Assembly (NCBI GenBank): GCA_035630615.1
Contig: DASQKI010000039.1
Location: forward strand, 1-15,258
DNA from: DATFRX01 sp035630615
Lineage (GTDB): Bacteria > Actinomycetota > Actinomycetes > Propionibacteriales > Nocardioidaceae
Length of the DNA stretch: 15,258 bases
Direction of reading: 5' to 3'
Shown here: positions 6,736 to 14,369 of the stretch, one piece after another
How positions within the stretch are numbered: the first letter of the stretch is position 1
How the letters are laid out: each line of letters begins with the position of its first letter
Made by a program: the position numbers and the translations under genes
The notes under the pieces: model-generated
Told to the model about the DNA's origin: nothing
Database searches by the model: none
The model's input: only the letters and a program-made list of their open reading frames with translations

Positions 6736-8460
6736 CTAGGCGAGCGGCACGACGTCCGGAGCGCCGACCCGAGCGGCGTCGGCCGTCTCGTCGTCGGGCA
6801 TCTGCTGACTCTCTCGCTCGGCCTTGACCCGCATCCGGTAGTGCTCGACCTCGTGAGAGCGCTGTGCATCGCTCCAGCCAAGTAGCCCGGCCATCAGCGC
6901 CGCCGCGTCCTCGCAGGCCCGGTCGCCGCGATCGAAGGTCTCGATCGAGATCCGGGTACGCCGGGTGAGCACATCGTCGATGTGGCGGGCGCCCTCGTGC
7001 GTCACCGCGTAGACGACCTCGGCTTTCAGATAGTCGTCGGCGCCGGCGACCGGCTCGCCGAGCGACTTGTCGTCGGCGATCAGTTGGAGCACCTCGTGCA
7101 TCAGCGAGCCGTAGCGATGCAGGAGATGCTCGATCCACACCTCGTGCAGGTCGGACCGCTCGGCGAGGACGTGCCGCGAGTTCCACATCGCCTCGAAGCC
7201 GTCGGCGCCGAGCAGCGGCACGGCGTCGGTGCAGGAACTCGGCACGTTGCGATCGAGCACCGCCGCGAGGCCGTGGACGGCCTCGTCGACGGCATCCTTG
7301 GCCATGACCCGATAGGTCGTGAACTTTCCGCCTGCCACGACGACGAGGCCGGGTATGGTATGCGCGACCGCATGCTCGCGTGACAGTTTTGACGTCGCCT
7401 CTGACTCGCCTGCCAAAAGGGGGCGCAGCCCGGCGTAGACCCCTTCGACGTCTTCTCCGGTCAAGGGCTGCTCGAGCACCGAGTTGACGTGCTCGAGCAG
7501 GTAGTCGATGTCACTGGCGCTCGCCGCCGGATGGGCCTTGTCGAGAGCCCAGTCGGTGTCGGTCGTGCCGATGATCCAGTGCCGGCCCCACGGGATGATG
7601 AACAGCACGGACTTCTCGGTCCGGAGGATGATCCCGGTCTTGGACCGAATCCGGTCGCGCGGCACGACGAGATGGATTCCCTTGCTCGCCCGGACGTGGA
7701 ACTGGCCACGCTCTCCGGCGAGCCCCTGGGTCTCGTCGGTCCACACCCCGGTCGCGTTGACGACCTGACGCGCTCGCACCTCGATCCGCCGGTCGGACTC
7801 GAGGTCGTGGACGATCGCACCGGTCACCCGCTCCCCCTCCCGAAGCAGGTCGACGACGCGCGCCCTAGATGCGACCAGGGCGCCGTAGGACGCCGCGGTG
7901 CGTGCCAGGAACATCGTGAAGCGAGCGTCGTCGACCTGCCCGTCCCAGTACTGGATGCCGCCGACCAGGCTGTCCTTGCGCAGCGAAGGCGCCAATCGTC
8001 TCGCCCCGCGCCGCGTCACGTGCCGGTGTCGTGGCACCCCTCGCGGATGCCTCGCCATCATCGCGAGGGTGTCGTATAACGCGACCCCGGCCCCGGCGTA
8101 CCACCGCTCCCAACCTCGGTGCTGCAGCGGATAGAGGAAGGGAACCGGTTGGACCAGATGCGGCGCCAGCCGCTCCAGCAGCAGCCCGCGCTCCCGCAAC
8201 GCCTCGGCGACCAGGCCGAAGTCGAGCATCTCGAGGTAGCGCAGGCCGCCGTGGATCAGCTTGCTCGACCGACTGGAAGTGCCGGAGGCGAAGTCACGCG
8301 CCTCCACCAGGCCGACCCGCAGGCCGCGAGTAGCGGCGTCGAGCGCGCTCCCCGACCCGACCACGCCACCGCCGACGACGAGTACGTCGAGCTGTGGCCC
8401 GGCCTGCATCTGCTCGAGCGACCGCTCGCGCAGGTCCGGTGAGAGCGCCACCGCCATCAT
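6736..8460 (-). CDS. glpD: Glycerol-3-phosphate dehydrogenase, FAD-dependent
   Basis: A 574-residue, membrane-associated flavoenzyme that oxidises glycerol-3-phosphate to dihydroxyacetone phosphate and passes electrons to the quinone pool. DVLVVGGGVVGSGSALDAAT (25-44) is the FAD-binding fold with GGGVVG at 30-35, followed by the GlpD block GTSSRSSKLIHGGLRYLE. ALEGSI-like kinase motifs are absent, and the C-terminal part has the DAO_C-type helical domain (EVVYAVTHEGARHIDDVLTR). The length is normal for actinobacterial GlpD. ATG 8460 is directly followed by a second ATG at 8457; either may be used, and the ribosome-binding site (GGGGCAGAG) is modest. It lies 30 bases after glpK and is the third gene of glpF-glpK-glpD. 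The same order is known from the Streptomyces gylCAB operon. Confidence 0.96.
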   Translation of the reverse strand: MMAVALSPDLRERSLEQMQAGPQLDVLVVGGGVVGSGSALDAATRGLRVGLVEARDFASGTSSRSSKLIHGGLRYLEMLDFGLVAEALRERGLLLERLAPHLVQPVPFLYPLQHRGWERWYAGAGVALYDTLAMMARHPRGVPRHRHVTRRGARRLAPSLRKDSLVGGIQYWDGQVDDARFTMFLARTAASYGALVASRARVVDLLREGERVTGAIVHDLESDRRIEVRARQVVNATGVWTDETQGLAGERGQFHVRASKGIHLVVPRDRIRSKTGIILRTEKSVLFIIPWGRHWIIGTTDTDWALDKAHPAASASDIDYLLEHVNSVLEQPLTGEDVEGVYAGLRPLLAGESEATSKLSREHAVAHTIPGLVVVAGGKFTTYRVMAKDAVDEAVHGLAAVLDRNVPSSCTDAVPLLGADGFEAMWNSRHVLAERSDLHEVWIEHLLHRYGSLMHEVLQLIADDKSLGEPVAGADDYLKAEVVYAVTHEGARHIDDVLTRRTRISIETFDRGDRACEDAAALMAGLLGWSDAQRSHEVEHYRMRVKAERESQQMPDDETADAARVGAPDVVPLA

Positions 8461-8490
8461 CTCTGCCCCGTTCTCGTTCGATCGCCCGCC

Positions 8491-10008
8491 TCAGTCGACG
8501 TCGACCCAGTCGAGCGTTCGTTGTACCGCCTTCTTCCATTGAGCATAGGCCGCGTCGCGCTGGTCTTCGGACCACTCCGGATCCCACCGCTTGGCCTCGT
8601 TCCAATTGGACCGCATCTCGTCCGTCGAGCTCCAGAAGCCGACGGCGAGACCGGCCGCGTAGGCGGCTCCCAACGCCGTGGTCTCGGCAACCACGGGACG
8701 GCTCACCGGAACGCCCAGGACATCGGCCTGGATCTGCATGCAGAGCTCGTTCATCGTCACGCCGCCGTCGACCTTGAGGACCTCCAGCTGGACGCCGGAG
8801 TCCTGCTCCATCGCCTCGGCGACGTCGCGGCTCTGGAAGCAGATGCTCTCCAGGGTCGCCCGCGCGAGGTGCGCGTTGGTGTTGAACCGCGAGAGTCCGA
8901 CGATCGCGCCACGGGCGTCCGACCGCCAGTACGGAGCGAACAGGCCCGAGAACGCCGGCACGAAGTACATGCCGCCGTTGTCGTCGACCTGACGCGCCAG
9001 TGCCTCACTCTGCGCCGCACCGCTGATGATGCCGAGCTGGTCGCGCAGCCACTGCACGGCCGATCCGGTAACAGCGATCGAACCCTCCAGGGCGTAGATC
9101 GCCGGCTCGTCGCCGAACCTGTAGCACGGCGTCGTCAGCAGGCCGGCCTTGGAGTGGACGATCTCCGTGCCGGTGTTGAGCAACATGAAGTTGCCGGTGC
9201 CGTAGGTGTTCTTGGCCTCGCCGGGGCTGAAGCACACCTGGCCGACCGTCGCCGCCTGCTGGTCGCCGAGGTCGCCGGTGAGCGGTACCTCGCCGCCGAC
9301 CGGGCCGGAGGCCAGCGTCGTGCCGTACGGATCAGGCGATGAGCTCGACCGGATGCTCGGAAGCATCTGCCGAGGGATGTTGAAGAACGAGAGGAGCTCG
9401 TCGTCCCAGTCGAGCGTCTCGAGGTTCATCAACATCGTGCGGCTGGCGTTGGTCACGTCGGTGACGTGGACGCCGCCGTTCGTCCCGCCGGTGAGGTTCC
9501 ACAACACCCAGCTGTCGGTGTTGCCGAAGATGGCGTCACCGCGATCGGCGGCCTCCCGTACTCCGTCGACGTTTTCGAGGATCCACTGGATCTTGCCGCC
9601 GGAGAAGTACGTCGCGGGCGGCAAGCCGGCCCGCTGCCGGATCACGTCGCCCTTGCCCTCGCGCTCGAGGGCCGAGGCGATTCGGTCGGTACGCGTGTCT
9701 TGCCACACGATCGCGTTGTAGTAGGGACGCCCGGTATTGCGATCCCAGACGACCGAGGTCTCGCGCTGGTTGGTGACGCCGAGGGCGGCCAGGTCGTTGC
9801 TGGTCAGGCCGGCGCCGTGGAGTGCGGATTGGATAACCGCCGAGGTCCGCTCCCAGATCTCGACGGGATTGTGCTCGACCCAGCCGGCCTGCGGCAGGAT
9901 CTGCTCGTGCTCTAGTTGATGCTTCCCGACCTCGTTACCCGAGTGGTCGAAGATCATGAAGCGGGTGCTCGTCGTCCCCTGGTCGACGGCGCCGACGTAG
10001 TCAGCCAT
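8491..10008 (-). CDS. glpK: Glycerol kinase (copy in the glpFKD operon)
   Basis: A 505-residue FGGY-family kinase that phosphorylates glycerol with ATP to sn-glycerol-3-phosphate and so traps it in the cell. DQGTTSTR near the N-terminus is the phosphate-binding motif. NQRETSVVWDR gives the glycerol-contacting Arg-Glu pair. ATYFSGGKIQWIL, HVTDVTNASRTMLMNLETLD and GDLGDQQAATVGQ (catalytic Asp) follow. ALEGSIAVTGSAVQWLRDQL and DGGVTMNELCMQIQAD complete the C-terminal lobe. The length is that of E. coli GlpK. ATG 10008 has a strong GGAGGG 5 bases upstream. It lies 99 bases after glpF, separated by a large inverted repeat, and 30 bases before glpD. A second, diverged glycerol kinase lies at 11796-13307. 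Confidence 0.97.
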   Translation of the reverse strand: MADYVGAVDQGTTSTRFMIFDHSGNEVGKHQLEHEQILPQAGWVEHNPVEIWERTSAVIQSALHGAGLTSNDLAALGVTNQRETSVVWDRNTGRPYYNAIVWQDTRTDRIASALEREGKGDVIRQRAGLPPATYFSGGKIQWILENVDGVREAADRGDAIFGNTDSWVLWNLTGGTNGGVHVTDVTNASRTMLMNLETLDWDDELLSFFNIPRQMLPSIRSSSSPDPYGTTLASGPVGGEVPLTGDLGDQQAATVGQVCFSPGEAKNTYGTGNFMLLNTGTEIVHSKAGLLTTPCYRFGDEPAIYALEGSIAVTGSAVQWLRDQLGIISGAAQSEALARQVDDNGGMYFVPAFSGLFAPYWRSDARGAIVGLSRFNTNAHLARATLESICFQSRDVAEAMEQDSGVQLEVLKVDGGVTMNELCMQIQADVLGVPVSRPVVAETTALGAAYAAGLAVGFWSSTDEMRSNWNEAKRWDPEWSEDQRDAAYAQWKKAVQRTLDWVDVD

Positions 10009-10038
10009 ACGTTCCCTCCGTTTGTTGCGATTGGCGCC

Positions 10039-10090
10039 GAGCGTGACGTACTCGCGAGGTGTCGAGCACCGTCGTCAGTACGTCACGCTC
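10039..10090. repeat. Perfect 14-bp inverted repeat between glpF and glpK
   Basis: GAGCGTGACGTACT (10039-10052) is the exact reverse complement of AGTACGTCACGCTC (10077-10090). The 24-base loop contains a smaller hairpin, GGTG (10058-10061) with CACC (10067-10070). It begins 17 bases after the glpF stop and ends about 30 bases before the glpK start on the transcribed strand. It has no T-run. It could be a partial terminator, an mRNA-stabilising stem for glpF, or a protein-binding site. Confidence 0.8.
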
Positions 10091-10107
10091 AGCCATTTGG
10101 CTCTGGG

Positions 10108-10857
10108 TCAGAAGGTCGCCTGCGACAGCAGACCAGCGGCCACGCCACCGATGAGCGGACCGACGATCGGAACCCACGAGTATGCCCAGTCACTGCCACC
10201 CTTGCCCTTGATCGGCACGAGGAAGTGCGCGATACGCGGACCGAGGTCACGGGCCGGGTTGATCGCGTAGCCCGTGGGCCCACCGAGCGACGCACCGATG
10301 CCGACGACCAGCAAAGCCACCGGCAGTGGGCCGAGCTCCGACGGCGCCTCGCCAGGTGCCCAACTGAGGATCACGAAGACGAGGACGAAGGTGCCGATGA
10401 CCTCGGTGATGACGTTCCACGTGTAGTTGCGGATCTCCGGTCCGGTCGAGAACGTGGCGAGCTTCAAACCCGCCGCGGCGTCCGGGTCGTCGTAGTGGTT
10501 GCGGTAGGCCAGCCACGCGACGACCGCGCCGATGAACGCGCCGAGGAACTCACCACCCAGGTAGACCACGGTCGAGCCGAAGTCGACATCGACGTTGGCC
10601 TGGCCGCCATAGGTATCGGCCCCGGAGGCCATGATGCCGAACGTCACCGCGGGGTTGAGATGAGCGCCCGACTTGTAGGCAACGAAGACGCCGGCCATGA
10701 CGGCCAAGCCCCATCCGAACGTGATGAGCAGCCAGCTGGCCCCGACGCCCCTGCCCTTGGTCCTGCCGAGCAAGACATTGGCGACAACGCCGACACCAAG
10801 CAGCGTCAGCATCCCCGTCCCAAGTACCTCACTTACGAAAACTTCGCCAAGCCCCAT
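10108..10857 (-). CDS. glpF: Glycerol uptake facilitator, MIP/aquaporin family
   Basis: A 249-residue inner-membrane channel for glycerol. Both pore motifs are present: NPAVTFG (68-74) and NPARDLGPR (200-208). The Asp after NPAR is the mark of aquaglyceroporins rather than water-only aquaporins. Hydrophobic segments fit the six-helix plus two half-helix plan, with GGEFLGAFIGAVVAW and GTFVLVFVILSW among them. The frame stays open far upstream, but ATG 10857 is the start: it has GGAGGAAGC directly before it and begins the first helix, MGLGEVFVSEVLGTGMLTLL. It is the first gene of the glpFKD unit, read from a promoter at 10949-10977. In Streptomyces the equivalent gene is gylC. Confidence 0.95.
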   Translation of the reverse strand: MGLGEVFVSEVLGTGMLTLLGVGVVANVLLGRTKGRGVGASWLLITFGWGLAVMAGVFVAYKSGAHLNPAVTFGIMASGADTYGGQANVDVDFGSTVVYLGGEFLGAFIGAVVAWLAYRNHYDDPDAAAGLKLATFSTGPEIRNYTWNVITEVIGTFVLVFVILSWAPGEAPSELGPLPVALLVVGIGASLGGPTGYAINPARDLGPRIAHFLVPIKGKGGSDWAYSWVPIVGPLIGGVAAGLLSQATF

Positions 10858-10889
10858 TGCTTCCTCCGCTTCCTCGTTGAAGCCAGGTG

Positions 10890-10903
10890 TTCGACGGATC
10901 GAA
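10890..10903. promoter_or_regulatory. Candidate operator palindrome in the glpF leader
   Basis: TTCGACGGATCGAA has 5-bp arms and a 4-base centre. It lies in the predicted 5' leader of glpF, between the -10 box and the start codon, where bound repressor could block elongation. It shares GTTCGAC with the palindrome at 10989-10999 in the iclR promoter. Confidence 0.35.
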
Positions 10904-10948
10904 ATATGCGGCGACTCCCGCGGCCCGAGGCTGAAGCCGGCTGCCGTG

Positions 10949-10977
10949 AACGTAGAGAGCGCCGTCGATCGGGTCAA
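10949..10977 (-). promoter_or_regulatory. glpF promoter (TTGACC-N17-TACGTT)
   Basis: On the minus strand the -35 is TTGACC (10972-10977) and the -10 is TACGTT (10949-10954), with an ideal 17-base spacer. Transcription would start near 10942 and leave a leader of about 85 bases before ATG 10857. GCCGT (10961-10965) and ACGGC (10977-10981) form an inverted pair across the -35. This is the best-matching promoter in the window. Confidence 0.65.
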
Positions 10978-10987
10978 CGGCAGTCGT

Positions 10988-11015
10988 TCGACAATGTCGT
11001 ATGCAGGTCTAGGCT
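10988..11015 (+). promoter_or_regulatory. Promoter for leaderless iclR transcript, with overlapping palindrome
   Basis: The -35 is TCGACA (10988-10993) and the -10 is TAGGCT (11010-11015), with a 16-base spacer. The predicted start of transcription, 6-7 bases after the -10, falls on or next to GTG 11023, which lacks a ribosome-binding site; this suggests a leaderless mRNA. CGACA-A-TGTCG (10989-10999) is a perfect 5-bp palindrome that overlaps the -35, a likely autoregulatory operator. Confidence 0.55.
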
Positions 11016-11022
11016 GGCGTTC

Positions 11023-11799
11023 GTGCCGGGCCGCATCCAGTCCATCGAACGAGCGGTCGCCGTGCTCCGACTGCTGGATACGGCCGACCAGCCGCTGGAG
11101 CTGCACGAGATCGCCGACACGCTCGGGCTGGCCCGCACGACGACCCACGGCATCGTGTCGACCCTGCGCGAGCTCGGCCTGGTCGGACAGATGCATGATC
11201 ACGGACCGTTCCACGGGCGGTACGAGGTCGCCGAGGCGGCTCGACTCTTCGGACGCGGCGGACCAGACCCGCACGAACTGCGCTCACTCGCGATGAACTG
11301 GGCCGACAGCCTCGCGGCGCAGACCGGCCTCGCCGTCACCCTCGGCGTACCGACGCGGGCCGACGTCTTGGTGGTGCACCACGTGTTTCGGCCCGATGGA
11401 TCGCCGCAGCGACTCGCCATAGGCCAACGGCGGCCCCTGCACGCCAGTGCGCTCGGCAAGGCACTGCTGGCGTTCGCCTCCGGCGGGGCCCGGCGCTTGC
11501 AGGGCTCCGATCTCACGGCGTACACCCAACGCACGATCCGGACCCACCAGGCGCTCGCCGAAGCCCTCGCCATCGTTCGGCAAGACGGCCTCGCCACCGA
11601 GGACGGCGAGCTCGAGCCCGATCGAGGCAGCATCGCGGCACCGGTCCATGGCACCGGCGGGCTCGCGGTCGCGGCCCTGGCGATCTTCGGCCGCCGCGAC
11701 GAGCTGTTCGACGGGCATGGTGGACCCGACCACGGCCTGGCCGACGCCACGAAGGCCACCGCGCGAGCGCTGACTCGGCAGGTGCAGACACTGTGGTGA
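11023..11799 (+). CDS. IclR-family transcriptional regulator, probable glycerol regulon regulator
   Basis: A 258-residue cytosolic DNA-binding protein. The N-terminal winged helix-turn-helix covers about 8-60, with LHEIADTLGLARTTTHGIVS (27-46) as the HTH. The C-terminal ligand-binding domain includes HASALGKALLAF (140-151) and the IclR signature around 188-222, with IAAPV at 204-208. GTG 11023 starts a protein of normal IclR length; the frame is open far upstream but that part is antisense to glpF. No ribosome-binding site is present, and the start sits where transcription should begin, so a leaderless mRNA is likely. It is divergent from glpFKD and overlaps the second glycerol kinase gene. 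Streptomyces GylR is an IclR protein that represses gylCAB and itself, so a similar role is likely here, with glycerol-3-phosphate or glycerol as inducer. That role is inferred from position. Confidence 0.9.
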   Translation: MPGRIQSIERAVAVLRLLDTADQPLELHEIADTLGLARTTTHGIVSTLRELGLVGQMHDHGPFHGRYEVAEAARLFGRGGPDPHELRSLAMNWADSLAAQTGLAVTLGVPTRADVLVVHHVFRPDGSPQRLAIGQRRPLHASALGKALLAFASGGARRLQGSDLTAYTQRTIRTHQALAEALAIVRQDGLATEDGELEPDRGSIAAPVHGTGGLAVAALAIFGRRDELFDGHGGPDHGLADATKATARALTRQVQTLW

Positions 11800-13307
11800 G
11801 GGAGCGCGTGGTCGCCGCGATCGACCAGGGCACGACGTCGACCCGATGCCTGCTCTTCAACCACGCCGGTCGGATGATCGCCGTGTCGCAGCGGGAGCAC
11901 CATCAGCACTACCCTCGGCCGGGCTGGGTCGAGCACGACGCCGCCGAGATCTGGCGCAACGTCGAACGAGTGGTGCCGGCCGCCCTGCGCGAGGCCGGCC
12001 TGACGCCCGACAACCTCGCCGCCCTCGGCATCGCGAATCAGCGCGAGACGACGGTGATCTGGAACCGGCACACCGGCAAGCCGCTCGCCCGCGCGATCAC
12101 GTGGCAAGACACCCGGACCGAGCCGATGATCGAGGATCTGGCGGCCGACGGGCACGCGGATCTCATCCGTGAGGTCTGCGGCATGGGGCCGACGACGTAC
12201 TTCGCGGGACCCAGACTTCGCTGGCTGCTCGACCACGTACCCGGCGCGCGCGAAGGCGCCGAGGCGGGCGACGTGTTGTTCGGGACGATGGAGAGTTGGG
12301 TGATCTGGTGGCTCACCGGTGGGCCGGACCAAGGCAGCCACGTCACCGACGTGACCAACGCCAGCCGCACGATGCTGATGGACATCCGTGACATGCGATG
12401 GGACGAGCGGCTGCTTGGGCTCATGGACATCCCGGCCGCAATGCTGCCGGAGATCCGACCCAACGCGACGGTCTACGGCTCCTGCCGCACGGTCGTGCCG
12501 GGCGTGCCGATCGGCGGGGCGCTCGGCGACCAGCATGCGGCGCTGTTCGGCCAGACCTGCTTCTCCCCGGGCGAGGCCAAGTGCACCTACGGCACCGGTG
12601 CCTTCATGCTGATGAACACCGGCGCTCGGCTCGCCACGTCGCCGCACGGGTTGATCCCGACGGTGGGGTACGTCGTCGGCGACGCACCGCCGGTCTATGC
12701 CCTCGAGGGGTCGATCGCCGTCACCGGCTCACTCGTGCAGTGGTTCCGCGACTCGCTGGAGCTCATCGAGACGGCGCCGCAGATCGAGACACTCGCGACC
12801 TCCGTGGCCGACAACGGTGGCTGCTACATCGTGCCCGCGTTCTCCGGTCTATATGCGCCCCGCTGGCATCCGGACGCGCGCGGCGTCGTCGTCGGGCTGA
12901 CGTCGTACGTGACCAAGGGGCATCTCGCGCGGGCCGTGCTCGAGGCGACCGGCTGGCAGACCCGCGAGGTCGCCGACGCCATGAACGCCGACGCCGGACC
13001 CGGTCTCGCACTCACTCGGCTCAAGGTCGACGGCGGCATGACGGCCAATCATCTGCTCATGCAGTTCGTCGCCGATGCCATCGATGTACCGGTCGAGCGA
13101 CCGTTCGTCATGGAGGCGGTGTCGCTGGGAGCGGCGTACGCGGCTGGCCTCGCCGTCGGCTATTGGGCCGACCTCGCCGTACTCAGGAGCAACTGGCACC
13201 GAGCTGCGCTGTGGGAGCCGGCCATGGATCCGGCGCTCCGCGACGCCGAGCACGCGAACTGGAACCGTGCCGTGGAGCGCACCTACGACTGGATCCGCCC
13301 CACCTGA
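11796..13307 (+). CDS. glpK: Second glycerol kinase, coupled to the IclR regulator gene
   Basis: A 503-residue FGGY kinase with all expected glycerol kinase motifs: DQGTTSTR (10-17), NQRETTVIWNR, WQDTRT, TTYFAGPRLRWLL, HVTDVTNASRTMLMDI, GALGDQHAALFGQTC with the catalytic Asp, ALEGSIAVTGSLVQWF and DGGMTANHLLMQFVAD. No key residue appears lost, so it should be active on glycerol. It is not a recent copy of the kinase at 8491-10008; by eye the N-terminal thirds are only about half identical. The start is GTG 11796, which overlaps the iclR stop by 4 bases (GTGA); GTG 11793 is an equal alternative. Either way translation is coupled to the regulator. It may set inducer level, act on a different polyol, or serve under other conditions. 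Confidence 0.93.
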   Translation: MRERVVAAIDQGTTSTRCLLFNHAGRMIAVSQREHHQHYPRPGWVEHDAAEIWRNVERVVPAALREAGLTPDNLAALGIANQRETTVIWNRHTGKPLARAITWQDTRTEPMIEDLAADGHADLIREVCGMGPTTYFAGPRLRWLLDHVPGAREGAEAGDVLFGTMESWVIWWLTGGPDQGSHVTDVTNASRTMLMDIRDMRWDERLLGLMDIPAAMLPEIRPNATVYGSCRTVVPGVPIGGALGDQHAALFGQTCFSPGEAKCTYGTGAFMLMNTGARLATSPHGLIPTVGYVVGDAPPVYALEGSIAVTGSLVQWFRDSLELIETAPQIETLATSVADNGGCYIVPAFSGLYAPRWHPDARGVVVGLTSYVTKGHLARAVLEATGWQTREVADAMNADAGPGLALTRLKVDGGMTANHLLMQFVADAIDVPVERPFVMEAVSLGAAYAAGLAVGYWADLAVLRSNWHRAALWEPAMDPALRDAEHANWNRAVERTYDWIRPT

Positions 13308-13326
13308 CGGGCTCCCTTTCCCATCG

Positions 13327-13364
13327 ACCTTGGGCGTCTCGTCGCGCAATCTCGGCGCGAAGGT
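13327..13364. terminator. Possible bidirectional terminator between glpK2 and pirin genes
   Basis: ACCTT (13327-13331) pairs with AAGGT (13360-13364), and inside it CGCGC (13343-13347) pairs with GCGCG (13355-13359). The interrupted stem fills the 57-base gap between two convergent stop codons. The stem is imperfect, so the call rests largely on position. Confidence 0.4.
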
Positions 13365-14315
13365 TTAGGCGGGCGCGGCCGGGATGACGCCGAGGCGACC
13401 GGCCTGGAAGTCCTCGAACGCCTGGACGACCTCGGCCCGGGTGTTCATGACGAACGGCCCCGCCCACGCGACCGGCTCACGGATCGGCTGGCCGCCGAGG
13501 ATCAACACGTCGAGCTCCGGCGTCCGGCTCTCCTGCCTCGAATCGGCCGACACGACGAGACTGTCGCCCGGTCCGAAGACGGCCAGCTGTCCCTCGCGGA
13601 TCGGTCGGCCACCCGCCGTACCGCTGCCGCTGAGGACGTAGACCAGCGCGTTGAAGTCGGTTCGCCACGGCAGCGTCAGCTCGGCGGACGGCGCCAGTGT
13701 GGCGTGGGCGAGGCTGATCGGAGTGTGCGTGACACCCGGCCCGCGAACCCCGCCGACCTCACCGGCGATGATCCGCACCAGGACGCCCGCGTCGGCCGTC
13801 GTCGCGAGGCCGACCTCTCCGCCGCGCAGGTCCTGATAGCGCGGGTCGATCAGCTTGTCGGACCGCGGCAGGTTGACCCACAGCTGGATGCCGTGGAAGA
13901 GGCCGCCGCTCACGACCAGCGCCTCCGGCGGCTTCTCGATGTGCAGGATCCCGCTGCCGGCCGTCATCCATTGCGTGTCGCCGTTGGTGATCGTGCCGCC
14001 ACCACCGTTGGAGTCGGAGTGCTCGAACGTGCCGTCGATCATGTACGTCACGGTCTCGAAGCCCCGGTGCGGGTGCCACGGCGTGCCCTTGGGCTCGCCC
14101 GGCGCGTACTCCACCTCACCCATCTGGTCCATGTGGACGAACGGGTCGAGCTGCGCCATGTCGACGCCGGCGAAGGCTCGACGGACCGGGAAGCCCTCAC
14201 CCTCGTACGCCGACGGCGCGTCGGTCACCGAGACGACCGGTCGTGGCTGAGCGTCGGGGGCCGGCGGCGCTACGCGAGGCAGGGTTGTCGGGTCGTCGAC
14301 CGTGATGGCTGGCAT
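13365..14315 (-). CDS. Pirin family protein
   Basis: A 316-residue bicupin protein. The metal ligands of pirin are intact: His81 and His83 in WHPHRGFETVTYMIDG, and His125 and Glu127 in MTAGSGILHIE, which bind Fe in known structures. HSDSNGGGG (99-107) and GDTQW (112-116) are also typical. The C-terminal pirin cupin follows. Bacterial pirins are reported as quercetinase-like dioxygenases or as modulators of metabolic enzymes; the role here is open. ATG 14315 is preceded by AAGGAGAGG about 10 bases upstream. The open frame reaches to 14429, but that part covers the promoter region and is not pirin-like. It is convergent with the second glycerol kinase. An AT-rich palindrome upstream suggests control by a MarR-type repressor encoded elsewhere. 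Confidence 0.93.
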   Translation of the reverse strand: MPAITVDDPTTLPRVAPPAPDAQPRPVVSVTDAPSAYEGEGFPVRRAFAGVDMAQLDPFVHMDQMGEVEYAPGEPKGTPWHPHRGFETVTYMIDGTFEHSDSNGGGGTITNGDTQWMTAGSGILHIEKPPEALVVSGGLFHGIQLWVNLPRSDKLIDPRYQDLRGGEVGLATTADAGVLVRIIAGEVGGVRGPGVTHTPISLAHATLAPSAELTLPWRTDFNALVYVLSGSGTAGGRPIREGQLAVFGPGDSLVVSADSRQESRTPELDVLILGGQPIREPVAWAGPFVMNTRAEVVQAFEDFQAGRLGVIPAAPA

Positions 14316-14350
14316 GGGATCGCCTCTCCTTCGTCGTGGCGATGGCTCCA

Positions 14351-14369
14351 ACGATAGTTGAAACTTTAA
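14351..14369 (-). promoter_or_regulatory. Pirin promoter -10 with AT-rich operator-like palindrome
   Basis: On the minus strand TATCGT (14351-14356) is a TANNNT -10 box about 35 bases before ATG 14315. Directly beside it, TTGAA-AC-TTTAA (14358-14369) is a 5-2-5 palindrome with one mismatch. Seventeen of the 20 bases at 14354-14373 are A or T, in sharp contrast to the surrounding GC. No strong -35 is seen, which would fit a regulated promoter. Confidence 0.4.

Noticed and set aside
10858..11274. N-terminal extension of the glpF frame to 388 codons
   Set aside because: It runs antisense through iclR and across both promoters. The aquaporin fold begins at ATG 10857, which has a strong ribosome-binding site.
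9916..11799. A 627-codon open frame on the plus strand that contains the IclR gene
   Set aside because: The part before 11023 is antisense to glpF and glpK and encodes low-complexity, charged residues without motifs. Open antisense frames are expected in GC-rich coding DNA. Only the IclR part from GTG 11023 is real.
11199..12647. A 482-codon minus-strand frame across iclR and the second glycerol kinase
   Set aside because: It is the antisense shadow of two well-supported genes, and its translation is rich in Arg, Gly and His with no domain.
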